A stretch of DNA of 36,751 nt from Candidatus Omnitrophota bacterium (GCA_023247235.1 JAHFGW010000001.1:1-36751); one strand, 5' to 3'; counted from the first letter of the stretch, positions 24,086-32,231 are shown. Notes: generated by a model from the sequence alone, not told the origin. Made by a program: numbers and translations.

Positions 24086-24910
24086 ATGCTGACGGTGAGC
24101 GAGTTGAAGGCATTCCTGGCGGCGCATCGTCTCCGGCTGTCGAAACATCTGGGACAGCACTACTTGGTCGACGGCCGGGTCATTGCGCGGCTGGTGGCCT
24201 CGATTGATGTGGCGCCCTCGGACACCGTGGTGGAGATCGGCGCGGGGCTGGGCGCCCTGACCGAGCCCCTGGCTGCGCGCGCCGCCCGCGTGATCGCGCT
24301 GGAAGTCGACCGAGCCATCTGTGCGCTGATGGCCGAGCGCATGCGGCCCTTCGCCGCCGTAGAGCCGCGCTGCCAAGACATCCTGACATTCCGCTGGGAG
24401 GAGGCGCCGGGCGCGCTCGCCGTGGGCGCGATTCCGTATCACATCACCTCGCCGCTGCTCGTCTGGCTGTTTGAGCGGCGGCGAGACATGAAGGCCGCCT
24501 ACCTGCTGCTGCAGCGGGAGGTTGCCGAGCGACTCACCGCGCGGCCGCGGATCAAAGCGTACGGCCGGCTCACGATTCTCTGTCAATACGGCTGGCGCGT
24601 GACGGCGCTGGCCGCGGTGCCGCGACACGCGTTTTTCCCTCCGCCGCGAGTGGACTCGACCTGGATCCGTCTGGTGCCGCATGCCGCGCCGCCCGTGCCG
24701 GTCGCCGATGAGGCCAGGTTCTTCGCGATCGTGCGCGCCGCGTTTTCTCAGCGGCGCAAGACCCTGGCCAATTGTCTCATCCAGGCCCGCCTGGCTTCGG
24801 CGGATGAGGTCAAGGCGCTCCTGGCGCGCGCCGAGGTGGCGCCGGGTGCGCGCGGCGAAGCGCTGAGTCTTGAGCAGTTCGCCCGGCTGTCCCGACACCT
24901 GGCGGGGTGA
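24086..24910 (+). CDS. rsmA: 16S rRNA dimethyladenosine transferase RsmA/KsgA
   Basis: This SAM-dependent enzyme dimethylates A1518 and A1519 of 16S rRNA. The 274 residues hold SKHLGQHYLVD, the SAM loop VVEIGAGLGALTEPL (about 48-62), ALEVD, CQDIL, and FFPPPRVDSTWIRL. The catalytic motif IV, normally N-[LI]-P-Y, here reads AIPY (114-118 GAIPY), so Asn is replaced by Ala115. That could reduce activity or reflect lineage variation. ATG 24086 follows the palindromic element; the frame stays open upstream through the repeat, but that is not likely translated. No clear ribosome site is seen. Confidence 0.9.
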   Translation: MLTVSELKAFLAAHRLRLSKHLGQHYLVDGRVIARLVASIDVAPSDTVVEIGAGLGALTEPLAARAARVIALEVDRAICALMAERMRPFAAVEPRCQDILTFRWEEAPGALAVGAIPYHITSPLLVWLFERRRDMKAAYLLLQREVAERLTARPRIKAYGRLTILCQYGWRVTALAAVPRHAFFPPPRVDSTWIRLVPHAAPPVPVADEARFFAIVRAAFSQRRKTLANCLIQARLASADEVKALLARAEVAPGARGEALSLEQFARLSRHLAG

Positions 24911-24933
24911 CGCAGAGCACGTCGTGAATCCCT

Positions 24934-24960
24934 TGGGATGAAGGGCTTGCGTTCATCCCA
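24934..24960. promoter_or_regulatory. 9-bp inverted repeat overlapping the gatC -35 region
   Basis: TGGGATGAA (24934-24942) and TTCATCCCA (24952-24960) are a perfect inverted repeat with a 9-base centre. It overlaps the TTGCGT -35 box. It may be an operator or the end hairpin of rsmA; there is no T-run. Confidence 0.45.
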
Positions 24961-24975
24961 GGCCGGTTCTATAGT
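24947..24975 (+). promoter_or_regulatory. Promoter of the gatCAB-ctpA operon
   Basis: TTGCGT (24947-24952), a 17-nt spacer and TATAGT (24970-24975). The -10 box matches at 5 of 6 bases; the -35 is weak. The predicted start near 24982 leaves only about 7 nt before the gatC ATG, with no ribosome site. Confidence 0.5.
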
Positions 24976-24988
24976 AACAGTGTCCCCG

Positions 24989-25282
24989 ATGGGCGTTGTG
25001 ACACCCGAGATCGTGAAGCATGTGGCGCATCTGGCTCGGATGCGTGTCGAGGGCGAGGCCCTGACGCAACTGGCCGCGCAGCTCGATGAGATCCTGGACT
25101 ATGTCCGGAAGCTCCAGGCGGTGGCGACGGACGGCATCGAGCCCACGAGTCATGTGTTGCCTCTGACCAACGTCCAGCGACCCGACGCGCCTCGGCCATC
25201 GCTCGATCCGGGCACGGTGGTCGCACTCGCCCCGGCCCGCTCCGGGCCCTTCCTCAGCGTGCCCAAGGTCCTCGAGGCATAA
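24989..25282 (+). CDS. gatC: Asp/Glu-tRNA amidotransferase subunit C (GatC)
   Basis: The 97-residue subunit links GatA and GatB in the complex that converts misacylated Glu-tRNA(Gln) and Asp-tRNA(Asn). Signature: VKHVAHLARMRV, then LAAQLDEILDYVRKLQAV and the C-terminal LRPDxx-like block ending FLSVPKVLEA. ATG 24989 is chosen because the conserved helix starts soon after; GTG 24980 and an upstream ATG at 24938 are in frame but the latter lies inside the promoter region. It is 5 nt upstream of gatA. Confidence 0.92.
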   Translation: MGVVTPEIVKHVAHLARMRVEGEALTQLAAQLDEILDYVRKLQAVATDGIEPTSHVLPLTNVQRPDAPRPSLDPGTVVALAPARSGPFLSVPKVLEA

Positions 25283-25287
25283 CCGGA

Positions 25288-26757
25288 ATGCCCGCTCGTG
25301 CGCCCTCGGCGCTCACCATTCATGAGCTGCATCCGCTGCTGATCAGCGGTCAGCTCTCCCCGGCCGAGCTGCTGGAGGATTTGCTGGCGCGGATTGCCGG
25401 GCACAATGGCGCCTACGGCGCGTACATCGACGTGGCCGCCGATCAGCTGCGGGAGCAGCTCCGGCGGCAACTTGCCTCCGGCCGGCGGGGCCGGCTGTTC
25501 GGCATCCCCATTACCGTCAAGGACAACCTCTGCGTCGCCGGCGAACAGACCACGTGCGCCTCGAAGATCCTGGCGGGGTTCCGGGCGCCCTATGACGCGA
25601 CGGTCATCGAGCGCCTCCGTCAGGAGGGGGCGGTCATCGTGCCCCGCGCGAACATGGATGAATTTGCGTTCGGATCCTCAACGGAAAACTCCGCCTACGG
25701 CGCCACGCGCAATCCCTGGGACCGCCAGCGGGTGCCGGGAGGCTCCAGCGGCGGCTCCGCCGCGGCCGTCGCGGCGGATCTGGCCATCGGAGCGCTGGGC
25801 TCAGATACGGGAGGCTCCATCCGACAGCCGGCGTCGTTCTGCAATGTCGTGGGGCTGAAGCCCACCTACGGGCGGGTGTCGCGCTACGGCCTCATTGCCT
25901 TTGCCTCGTCGCTCGACCAAATCGGCCCGCTCACCAAGGACGTCCGCGATGCCGCGCATCTGTTGTCGGTGATCGCGGGCCATGATCCGATGGATTCGAC
26001 CTCCGCGCCGGTGGAGGTCCCCGACTACGTGGCGCAGCTTGAGGCGCCGGTGAACGGCCTGCGCGTCGGGTTGCCGCGGTTGCCGGAGGAGGGCATCGAG
26101 CCGGACGTGCGCCGATGCGTGGAGGCGGCCGTGCAGGTGCTGCAACGGCTGGGCGCGGCCGTCGAGCGCATCGAGCTGCCCTTCATCGACCACTCCATTG
26201 AAACGTATTACATCGTCGCGACGGCCGAGGCTAGCTCGAACCTCGCTCGCTATGCCGGCGTGCACTATGGCCTGCGTGAGCCGGCGGAGGACCGCAGCAG
26301 CCTGATCGAGATGTATCTGCGCACGCGCACCGCAGGCTTTGGCGCGGAAGCCAAGCGCCGGATTCTGCTCGGGACGTACGTGCTCTCGCACGGCTACTAC
26401 GACGCCTATTACCTGAAAGCGATGCAGGTCCGCACGCTCATCAAGCGCAGCTTTGAGCAAGCCTTCAGCCGCTGCGACATCGTCGTGATGCCGACGTCGC
26501 CGACCGCGGCGTTCCGTTTGGGCGAGCGCCTGACGGATCCGCTCCAAATGTACTTGTCGGACATCTACACGATCAGCGCGAACCTGGCCGGGGTGCCCGC
26601 GATCTCGATTCCGTGCGGGTTTTCCTCCTCACAGTTGCCGGTCGGCCTGCAGCTGCTGGCCGCGCCATTTCGTGAAGAGCTCCTGCTTCGCCTGGCCTAT
26701 GCCTATGAGCAAGCCACGGAGTGGCACCGGCGGCGTCCAGCACTGGAACAGGCATGA
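25288..26757 (+). CDS. gatA: Glu/Asp-tRNA amidotransferase subunit A (GatA)
   Basis: This 489-residue amidase-signature subunit releases ammonia from glutamine and sends it to GatB. The Ser-cisSer-Lys triad is visible: Lys78 (PITVKDNL), cis-Ser near 153 (PGGSSGGSAAA) and the nucleophile Ser177 (GSDTGGSIRQPA). The spacing fits characterised GatA. The last bases overlap the gatB start (ATGA). The presence of gatCAB suggests the cell lacks GlnRS, AsnRS or both; this cannot be checked within the window. Confidence 0.96.
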   Translation: MPARAPSALTIHELHPLLISGQLSPAELLEDLLARIAGHNGAYGAYIDVAADQLREQLRRQLASGRRGRLFGIPITVKDNLCVAGEQTTCASKILAGFRAPYDATVIERLRQEGAVIVPRANMDEFAFGSSTENSAYGATRNPWDRQRVPGGSSGGSAAAVAADLAIGALGSDTGGSIRQPASFCNVVGLKPTYGRVSRYGLIAFASSLDQIGPLTKDVRDAAHLLSVIAGHDPMDSTSAPVEVPDYVAQLEAPVNGLRVGLPRLPEEGIEPDVRRCVEAAVQVLQRLGAAVERIELPFIDHSIETYYIVATAEASSNLARYAGVHYGLREPAEDRSSLIEMYLRTRTAGFGAEAKRRILLGTYVLSHGYYDAYYLKAMQVRTLIKRSFEQAFSRCDIVVMPTSPTAAFRLGERLTDPLQMYLSDIYTISANLAGVPAISIPCGFSSSQLPVGLQLLAAPFREELLLRLAYAYEQATEWHRRRPALEQA

Positions 26758-28193
26758 CGTGTGAGATCATCATCGGGCTGGAAGTCCACGTGCAGCTCAG
26801 GACCAACACGAAGCTCTTCTGCGGCTGCGCGGCGCGCTTCGGCGCGCCGCCGAACAGCCAGACCTGTCCGGTCTGCCTGGGGCTGCCTGGGGCGCTACCG
26901 GTGCTCAACGAGCAGGCGCTGGCTTGGGGGATCCGCGTGGGGCTGGCGCTGGACTGCACGGTCGCGCCGCTCATGAAATTCGATCGCAAGCACTATTTCT
27001 ACCCGGATCTACCGAAGAATTTCCAGATCTCGCAGTATGATCGTCCCCTAGCCTCCAACGGCCATGTGGATTTGGAGGGGGAGGGCGCGACGAAGCGCAT
27101 CCGGATCCGTCGCGTGCATCTCGAGGAGGATGCCGGCAAGCTGTTGCATGAGACGGGGCAGCCGGTGAGCTTTGTGGATATGAACCGCACGGGCGTCCCG
27201 CTCCTTGAGATCGTCAGCGAACCGGACCTGCGCACCTCCGAGGACGCGTACCAGTATCTCGTCGAACTCAAGGCGCTGCTGCAATACCTGGATGTGTCGA
27301 CCTGCAACATGGAAGAAGGGAGCCTGCGGTGCGACACGAACATCTCGCTGCGCCCGGCCGGACAGGAGACGCTCGGCGTGAAGGTCGAGGTCAAGAATCT
27401 GAATTCCTTCCGCGCGGTGAAGCAGGCGCTCGAGTTTGAGGCCGGGCGCCAAGGCGCCTTGCTCAGCCGCGGGGAGCGCATCCTGCAGGAGACTCGGCTG
27501 TGGAACGCGCACTCGCTGCAGACGGATTCCATGCGCAGCAAAGAGGAGGCGGCCGACTACCGCTATTTTCCTGAGCCGGACTTGGTGCCCTTCACGATCG
27601 AGGCGGCGGCCGTCGAGCAGATCCGCCGCAAGCTGCCTGAGCTGCCGGCGCAGCGGCGGCTGCGCTACCAACAGACCTACCAGCTCAGTGCCTATGATGC
27701 CCAGGTCCTGGTGCAGCAGCGGGCGCTGGCCGAGCTCTTTGAGGGCGCGGTGCGTCTTGGCGCCAAGCCCAAGCCCGTGGCGAACTGGATCATGGGCGGC
27801 TTCATGGCGTACCTGAACGCCAAGCGGCTGGAGCCCGAGTCGTTGCAGGTTCAACCGGAGTGGGTGGTGCATCTCATTGAGCTAGTGGACGGCGGCACAC
27901 TTTCCGGTACAATGGCAAAGGAGGTCTTTCTCGCCATGCTCGAACGGCGCGTGGATCCCGCTGAGCTGGTGCGCGAAGGAGGATTGCGGCAAATTTCCGA
28001 CGCCCAGACCCTGGAGCGGATCGCGCACGAGGTGCTCGAGCAACATCCGAAGTCGGCCGAAGATTACGCGAAAGGCAAAGCGAATGCGCTCATGTTCTTG
28101 GTCGGACAGGCGATGAAGCGGTCCAGCGGAAAGGCGAACCCGCAGCAGATGACGGAGATCCTTAAGCGGAAGGTCGGGGAGAAGCGCGCATGA
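26754..28193 (+). CDS. gatB: Glu/Asp-tRNA amidotransferase subunit B (GatB)
   Basis: GatB activates the misacylated tRNA with ATP and transfers ammonia to it. The 479 residues open with CEIIIGLEVHVQLRTNTKLF and the zinc-site Cys (FCGCA ... QTCPVCLGLPGALP). Then come KNFQISQYDRPLA, HLEEDAGKLLH and the YFPEPDL motif. The C-terminal YqeY-like tail (about 395-479) binds tRNA. ATG 26754 overlaps the gatA stop (ATGA); the longer frame from 26721 is inside gatA. The stop overlaps ctpA (ATGA at 28190). Confidence 0.96.
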   Translation: MTCEIIIGLEVHVQLRTNTKLFCGCAARFGAPPNSQTCPVCLGLPGALPVLNEQALAWGIRVGLALDCTVAPLMKFDRKHYFYPDLPKNFQISQYDRPLASNGHVDLEGEGATKRIRIRRVHLEEDAGKLLHETGQPVSFVDMNRTGVPLLEIVSEPDLRTSEDAYQYLVELKALLQYLDVSTCNMEEGSLRCDTNISLRPAGQETLGVKVEVKNLNSFRAVKQALEFEAGRQGALLSRGERILQETRLWNAHSLQTDSMRSKEEAADYRYFPEPDLVPFTIEAAAVEQIRRKLPELPAQRRLRYQQTYQLSAYDAQVLVQQRALAELFEGAVRLGAKPKPVANWIMGGFMAYLNAKRLEPESLQVQPEWVVHLIELVDGGTLSGTMAKEVFLAMLERRVDPAELVREGGLRQISDAQTLERIAHEVLEQHPKSAEDYAKGKANALMFLVGQAMKRSSGKANPQQMTEILKRKVGEKRA

Positions 28194-29476
28194 AGCGCTG
28201 GGGCATCCTTGGCATCGGGGTGGTGGTCACCCTCGTCGGGCTAGTCCACCTGGCGGGCGTGGAGGCCCGCAAAGCCGGTGACGAAGAGGTCTACAAGGAA
28301 CTGGAGCTCTTCACCGACGCGCTGGCGATCGTCCAGTCGGACTACGTGGAAGAGCCCAAGGCGAAAGACCTCATCTACGGGGCCATGAAGGGGATGCTGG
28401 CGACGCTCGATCCGTACAGCCAGTTCCTCGATCCGGACAGTTACAACGAGCTGCGCGTCGAAACCGAGGGACAGTTCGGAGGGCTTGGCATCGAGATTAC
28501 GATCCGCGACGAGCTGCTCACGGTCATCTCGCCCATCGATGACACGCCCGCCGCGCGCGCGGGCTTCAAATCCGGCGATCGCATCGTGAAGATCGACGGG
28601 GAGCTCACCCGCGGCATTACGCTGTTGGATGCGGTGAAGAAGCTGCGCGGCAAGCCGGGCACAGAGGTCGTGTTGACGCTCCTGCGGGAGGGCGAGAACC
28701 AGCTCCTGGACGTGCCCGTGAAACGCGAGACCATCACGATCAAGAGCATCCGGGAAGCGCGCATCATCGAAGACGGCATCGGATACGTCAAATTGTCGGA
28801 CTTCCGGGAGCAGACGCCGAAGGACTTGACGCAGGCGCTCCAACAGCTGCAAGGCCAGCACATGGATGGCCTGATTCTGGATCTGCGGAACAATCCCGGC
28901 GGGCTGCTCGACGTCTCGGTGTCCGTGTCGGAGCTGTTCCTGGACCGCGCGCAGCTGGTCGTGACGACCAAGGGACGCCTCAAGCATCAAAATATGGAGT
29001 TTCGCAGCAAGTCCGATGGCGCGGTGAACCGGCTGCCCTTGGTGGTCTTGATCAACGAGGGCTCGGCGTCAGCCTCCGAGATCGTGGCGGGCGCCATCCA
29101 GGATCACCGGCGGGGCGTCGTCATGGGCATGAAATCCCACGGGAAGGCCTCGGTGCAGACGATCTTTCCGCTCAAGGATGGCAGCGCGCTACGCTTGACC
29201 ACGAGCAAGTATTTCACGCCCGCCGGGCGCTCCATTCATGGGCAGGGCATCGTGCCGGACGTCGTCGTGCCGCTCGTGGAGCTAAAGCGCGAAGAGGGCG
29301 AGGACGGGAAGAAAGCTCCGGAACCGGCGCAGCAAATCTTCGAGCGGATCGAGTCCAAGGACAAGGGTGAAGAGCCGCACGACAAGGGACCGGCGCTGGA
29401 TAACCAGCTCGTGCGGGCCGTTGACCTGCTCAAAGGCATCAAAGTGCTCAACTCCAACGGCAGCGTGATCCGGTAG
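28190..29476 (+). CDS. C-terminal processing protease, S41 family (CtpA-like)
   Basis: The 428-residue protein has an N-terminal membrane/signal segment (about 5-23) and a region that frames the active site. A PDZ domain follows at about 98-180 (GLGIEITIRDELLTVISPI), then the S41 protease core. Ser294 in INEGSASASE and Lys319 in HGKASVQT form the catalytic dyad with the family's 25-residue spacing. It would cut C-terminal tails of periplasmic or membrane proteins. The charged tail (about 365-405) is Lys/Glu-rich. It is translationally coupled to gatB, an unusual functional pairing. Three Ser lie in the motif, so the exact nucleophile is by alignment from memory. Confidence 0.93.
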   Translation: MKRWGILGIGVVVTLVGLVHLAGVEARKAGDEEVYKELELFTDALAIVQSDYVEEPKAKDLIYGAMKGMLATLDPYSQFLDPDSYNELRVETEGQFGGLGIEITIRDELLTVISPIDDTPAARAGFKSGDRIVKIDGELTRGITLLDAVKKLRGKPGTEVVLTLLREGENQLLDVPVKRETITIKSIREARIIEDGIGYVKLSDFREQTPKDLTQALQQLQGQHMDGLILDLRNNPGGLLDVSVSVSELFLDRAQLVVTTKGRLKHQNMEFRSKSDGAVNRLPLVVLINEGSASASEIVAGAIQDHRRGVVMGMKSHGKASVQTIFPLKDGSALRLTTSKYFTPAGRSIHGQGIVPDVVVPLVELKREEGEDGKKAPEPAQQIFERIESKDKGEEPHDKGPALDNQLVRAVDLLKGIKVLNSNGSVIR

Positions 29477-29496
29477 CGGAGTGAAGGGAGGGAACG

Positions 29497-29534
29497 TCCC
29501 GCCTCGCCTCGACGAGACGGCGCCGGAGGCGGGA
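29497..29534. terminator. Inverted repeat after ctpA
   Basis: TCCCGCCTC (29497-29505) pairs perfectly with GAGGCGGGA (29526-29534), with a 20-nt loop that can form a smaller CTCGACGAG hairpin. TCTTCT follows, a weak T-rich tail. It could end the gatCAB-ctpA message before tsaD. Confidence 0.45.
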
Positions 29535-29574
29535 TCTTCTCGGGCTCGTGTTGCGCCTGGGTGGGGCGTACAGC

Positions 29575-30642
29575 ATGGTGCGTATCCTTGGGATTGAAAC
29601 CTCGTGTGACGAGACGGCGATCGGGATCGTCGAGGATGGTCGCCGGGTGCTCAGCAACGCGGTCGCTTCGAGCGTGGAGCTGCATGGGCCGTACGGCGGC
29701 GTCATTCCGGAAATCGCCTGCCGAGCCCATGTCGAAACCATCTGGGGCGTGCTGACGAAGGCCCTGCAGGATGCGGGCCTTTCGCTGGCGGAGGTGGATG
29801 CCATCGCTGTCACGTACGGCCCGGGGCTGCCCGGCGCGCTCGTCGTCGGGCTGGCCTTCGCCAAGGGCCTGGCGCTGAGCTTGGACCGGCCGCTGATCGG
29901 GGTGGACCACCTCGCTGCGCACCTGTATGCGGCTCAGATGATGCAGCCGGACCTGGAGCCGCCGTACATCGGCTTGGTCGTGTCCGGCGGCCACACGTTG
30001 TTGTGCGTGGTGCATGCGGACGCCCGCTATGAATTGCTCGGGGAAACGAAGGACGATGCGGTCGGCGAGGCGTTCGACAAGGTGGCGAAGCTGCTGGGGC
30101 TGGGCTATCCAGGCGGCCCGGTCATCGACCGCCTCTCGGAGCAGGGCCGGCCTGGTGCGGTGACGTTTCCGCGCACGAGCGCCAAGCAGGCGTTTGACTT
30201 CAGCTTCAGCGGCCTCAAGACTTCCGTGTATCAGTATGTCCAACGAGAGCTCGAGGGACGCGCTGAAGGCTCGCGGCTCAAGGCTGACGCGGCACCCCAT
30301 GAGCCCGCCGCCTCCACTAGCCTGGACGCGCAGGCCGTCGCGGATGTGGCGGCGGGATTCCAAGAGGCTGCCGTGGAGATCCTGGTGACGAAAACGCTGC
30401 GCGCCTGTCAGCGGACCGGCCTGTCTCAGATCGGCGTCGGCGGCGGGGTCGCCGCCAACCGCCGCCTGCGCAGCCGGCTGACGGAGGATGCCGCCGCGAA
30501 AAAGATCCGCGTGGTCTTTCCGCCGCCGGCGCTGTGCGTCGATAATGGCGCCATGGTCGCCGGGCAAGCGCACGTGCTGCTCGAACGAGGCCGGGTCGCG
30601 CCGTTGACGCTCGCGGTCGATCCCAACCTGTGTCTGGTATGA
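29575..30642 (+). CDS. tsaD: tRNA t6A synthesis protein TsaD (Gcp/Kae1)
   Basis: TsaD transfers threonylcarbamoyl to A37 of ANN-decoding tRNAs, working with TsaB, TsaC and TsaE. The 355 residues start VRILGIETSCDETAIGIV and carry the metal-binding HxxxH at 112-116 (VDHLAAHLYA), LVVSGGHTLL, GEAFDKVAKLLGLGYPGGP and GVGGGVAANRRLR. A polar insertion around 228-246 (after QYVQRELEGRAEG) is longer than in E. coli. ATG 29575 is chosen by alignment; GTG 29578 is next. The stop overlaps mgtC (ATGA). Confidence 0.95.
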   Translation: MVRILGIETSCDETAIGIVEDGRRVLSNAVASSVELHGPYGGVIPEIACRAHVETIWGVLTKALQDAGLSLAEVDAIAVTYGPGLPGALVVGLAFAKGLALSLDRPLIGVDHLAAHLYAAQMMQPDLEPPYIGLVVSGGHTLLCVVHADARYELLGETKDDAVGEAFDKVAKLLGLGYPGGPVIDRLSEQGRPGAVTFPRTSAKQAFDFSFSGLKTSVYQYVQRELEGRAEGSRLKADAAPHEPAASTSLDAQAVADVAAGFQEAAVEILVTKTLRACQRTGLSQIGVGGGVAANRRLRSRLTEDAAAKKIRVVFPPPALCVDNGAMVAGQAHVLLERGRVAPLTLAVDPNLCLV

Positions 30643-31289
30643 CCGACGCCGCCGTCATCCAACGGCTCGTGCTGGTGGCGGTCCTGGCAGGCTTGATCGG
30701 GATCGAGCGCGAACGCCATGGGCGCGCCGCGGGGTTCCGAACGCATATCCTCGTGGGAGTTGGCTCCTGCCTGGTGATGCTCACGGGCCTCTACCTCGCG
30801 AACGGGATGGCCGCTGATCCGACGCGCATGGGCTCGCAGGTCATCAGCGGCATTGGCTTCCTGGGCGCGGGGACGATCCTTCGATTCCGGGCTTCGGTGC
30901 GAGGCCTGACGACCGCGGCCAGCCTGTGGGCCGTGGCAGGGATCGGCCTGGCGGTTGGAGCCGGCTTCTGGCTGGGCGGCACGGTCGCGACCGCCATTGT
31001 GATGGTGACGCTGTTTGGGTTTGGACGGCTGGAGCGAAGCCTGCGCCGCGAGCTCTACCGGACGCTCGTCGTCGAGACCAGCGATCCCGGCGGCGGGCTG
31101 GCGAGCATCCGGCGGGTGCTGGGGGAGCACGACGTCGAGGTCCGCGACTTTGAAATCAGCGCGTCGGGAGAATCGGGGGTCTCGAAGGTTCAGCTGGAGC
31201 TGAAGCTGATTGGAGATCGCAGCCAGCGCGAGATCGCCGAGCAGCTGAGCCGTTTGCCGCATGTGAAGCGAGCGCAGTGGGAGGAGTAG
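30639..31289 (+). CDS. MgtC/SapB family membrane protein
   Basis: The 216-residue protein has an N-terminal membrane domain (about 5-130) with GIERERHGRAAGFRTH, GSQVISGIGFLGAGTILR and GLTTAASLWAVAGIGLAVGAG, all conserved in MgtC/SapB. A C-terminal ACT-like cytoplasmic domain follows (about 140-216). Family members are linked to Mg2+-limited growth and, in some bacteria, to inhibition of F-type ATPase; the role here is inferred only. ATG 30639 overlaps the tsaD stop (ATGA). It begins the bactofilin/HTH/larB region. Confidence 0.9.
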   Translation: MTDAAVIQRLVLVAVLAGLIGIERERHGRAAGFRTHILVGVGSCLVMLTGLYLANGMAADPTRMGSQVISGIGFLGAGTILRFRASVRGLTTAASLWAVAGIGLAVGAGFWLGGTVATAIVMVTLFGFGRLERSLRRELYRTLVVETSDPGGGLASIRRVLGEHDVEVRDFEISASGESGVSKVQLELKLIGDRSQREIAEQLSRLPHVKRAQWEE

Positions 31290-31292
31290 GCC

Positions 31293-31823
31293 ATGGGGAT
31301 TCGACGGGCGAAAGGTGAGGAGCTTTCCGGCGAGCGCTGGCTGGAAGTGGATGCGACCATGACCGGGACGTTGACGTTCAAGGACCCCGTCAACCTCTCC
31401 ATCAACGGGCGGTTCGAGGGGACGCTGGATACCCAAGGGAAACTGGCGATCGGCGAGCAGGCACAGGTCCGGGCGATCATCAATGGCGAGCAGGTCGTCG
31501 TGGCCGGGAGCGTGGAGGGTGACGTGACGGCGACGAAGCTGATCGAAGTGCGCGCCACCGGGCGGATTTCGGGGAAAGTCGTGACGCCGAGGCTCATCGT
31601 GCAAGACGGCGGCATCCTGCATGGGTCCGTGGAGATGATGCACGAGCGATCCCGTGAGGGATGGATGAACGTGGAGGAGCTGGCGCGCTTCCTGGAAGTG
31701 GATGCCGGGACCGTGATCCAGTGGGCGCAGGAGGGGCGCGTGCCGAGTCAACGCGAAGGCGCGACCTGGCGCTTCGAGCGCGCCCGGGTCGAGGATTGGC
31801 TGGCCCAGGAGAGGATTAAATAA
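31293..31823 (+). CDS. Bactofilin domain fused to a MerR/excisionase-type HTH
   Basis: Residues about 18-115 are a bactofilin (DUF583-type) beta-helix: TGTLTFKDPVNLSINGRFEG, then GEQAQVRAIINGEQVVVAGSVEGDV and GRISGKVVTPRLIV. Bactofilins polymerise into cytoskeletal filaments. After a short linker, residues about 126-172 form a helix-turn-helix of the MerR/excisionase type: MNVEELARFLEVDAGTVIQW, then EGATWRFERARVEDWL. I do not know this combination as a described family. One idea is a scaffold that presents DNA- or protein-binding heads; that is speculation. GGAGGAG precedes ATG 31293, 3 nt after mgtC. Downstream is an inverted 7-mer array, then a second HTH gene. Confidence 0.8.
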   Translation: MGIRRAKGEELSGERWLEVDATMTGTLTFKDPVNLSINGRFEGTLDTQGKLAIGEQAQVRAIINGEQVVVAGSVEGDVTATKLIEVRATGRISGKVVTPRLIVQDGGILHGSVEMMHERSREGWMNVEELARFLEVDAGTVIQWAQEGRVPSQREGATWRFERARVEDWLAQERIK

Positions 31824-31830
31824 CAACGCG

Positions 31831-31912
31831 TAGCGGGTAGCGTATAGCGTTTAGCGTAGAGGAAGAACCCCCTCCTCTTTACTATACGCTCCACGCTATA
31901 CGCTATCCGCTC
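31831..31912. repeat. Inverted pair of four-unit 7-bp arrays (TAGCGTA type)
   Basis: Left arm 31831-31858 holds TAGCGGG, TAGCGTA, TAGCGTT, TAGCGTA. Right arm 31885-31912 holds TACGCTC, CACGCTA, TACGCTA, TCCGCTC, the inverse. The 28-nt arms pair at 24 of 28 positions around a 26-nt centre that can form its own small GAGG/CCTC stem. It lies between the two HTH genes. Confidence 0.7.
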
Positions 31913-31925
31913 ATCATGAACTCTC

Positions 31926-32231
31926 ATGGAAAAATTGTGGACCGCGGCGGAAGCCGCACGCTGGCTCGGGATGACGGAACACGACGTGGAAGCGCTGGTG
32001 CGTCAAGGCAAGCTGACGGGCTACCAGCTGGGCGGGCGTTACCTCCGGGTGCGGCCCGAGGAAGTCAAAGGGCTTCGCGGCAATATCAGGCCGAGCGTCG
32101 CCGCCGCAGCGGCCGGCGAATCCTCAAAGGCCGGCGAGCGGCTACGGCAATTCTTCTACTTCTATGACTTCTACCTCGTGTCTGCCGGACTCCTCGCGGT
32201 GCTCGTGGCGTATCTCGTCGCCGCCAGCTGA
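31926..32231 (+). CDS. HTH (MerR/excisionase-type) protein with C-terminal transmembrane anchor
   Basis: The 101-residue protein has an HTH_17-like domain at about 4-52 (LWTAAEAARWLGMTEHDVEA, GYQLGGRYLRVRPEEVKGL). A polar Ala-rich linker follows, then one hydrophobic helix at about 78-100 (YLVSAGLLAVLVAYLVAAS). It looks like a DNA-binding or protein-binding head anchored at the inner membrane. The HTH resembles the one fused to the upstream bactofilin, suggesting a related pair. No good ribosome site is seen before ATG 31926. The stop codon at 32229-32231 is followed at once by the first palindromic element. Confidence 0.75.
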   Translation: MEKLWTAAEAARWLGMTEHDVEALVRQGKLTGYQLGGRYLRVRPEEVKGLRGNIRPSVAAAAAGESSKAGERLRQFFYFYDFYLVSAGLLAVLVAYLVAAS

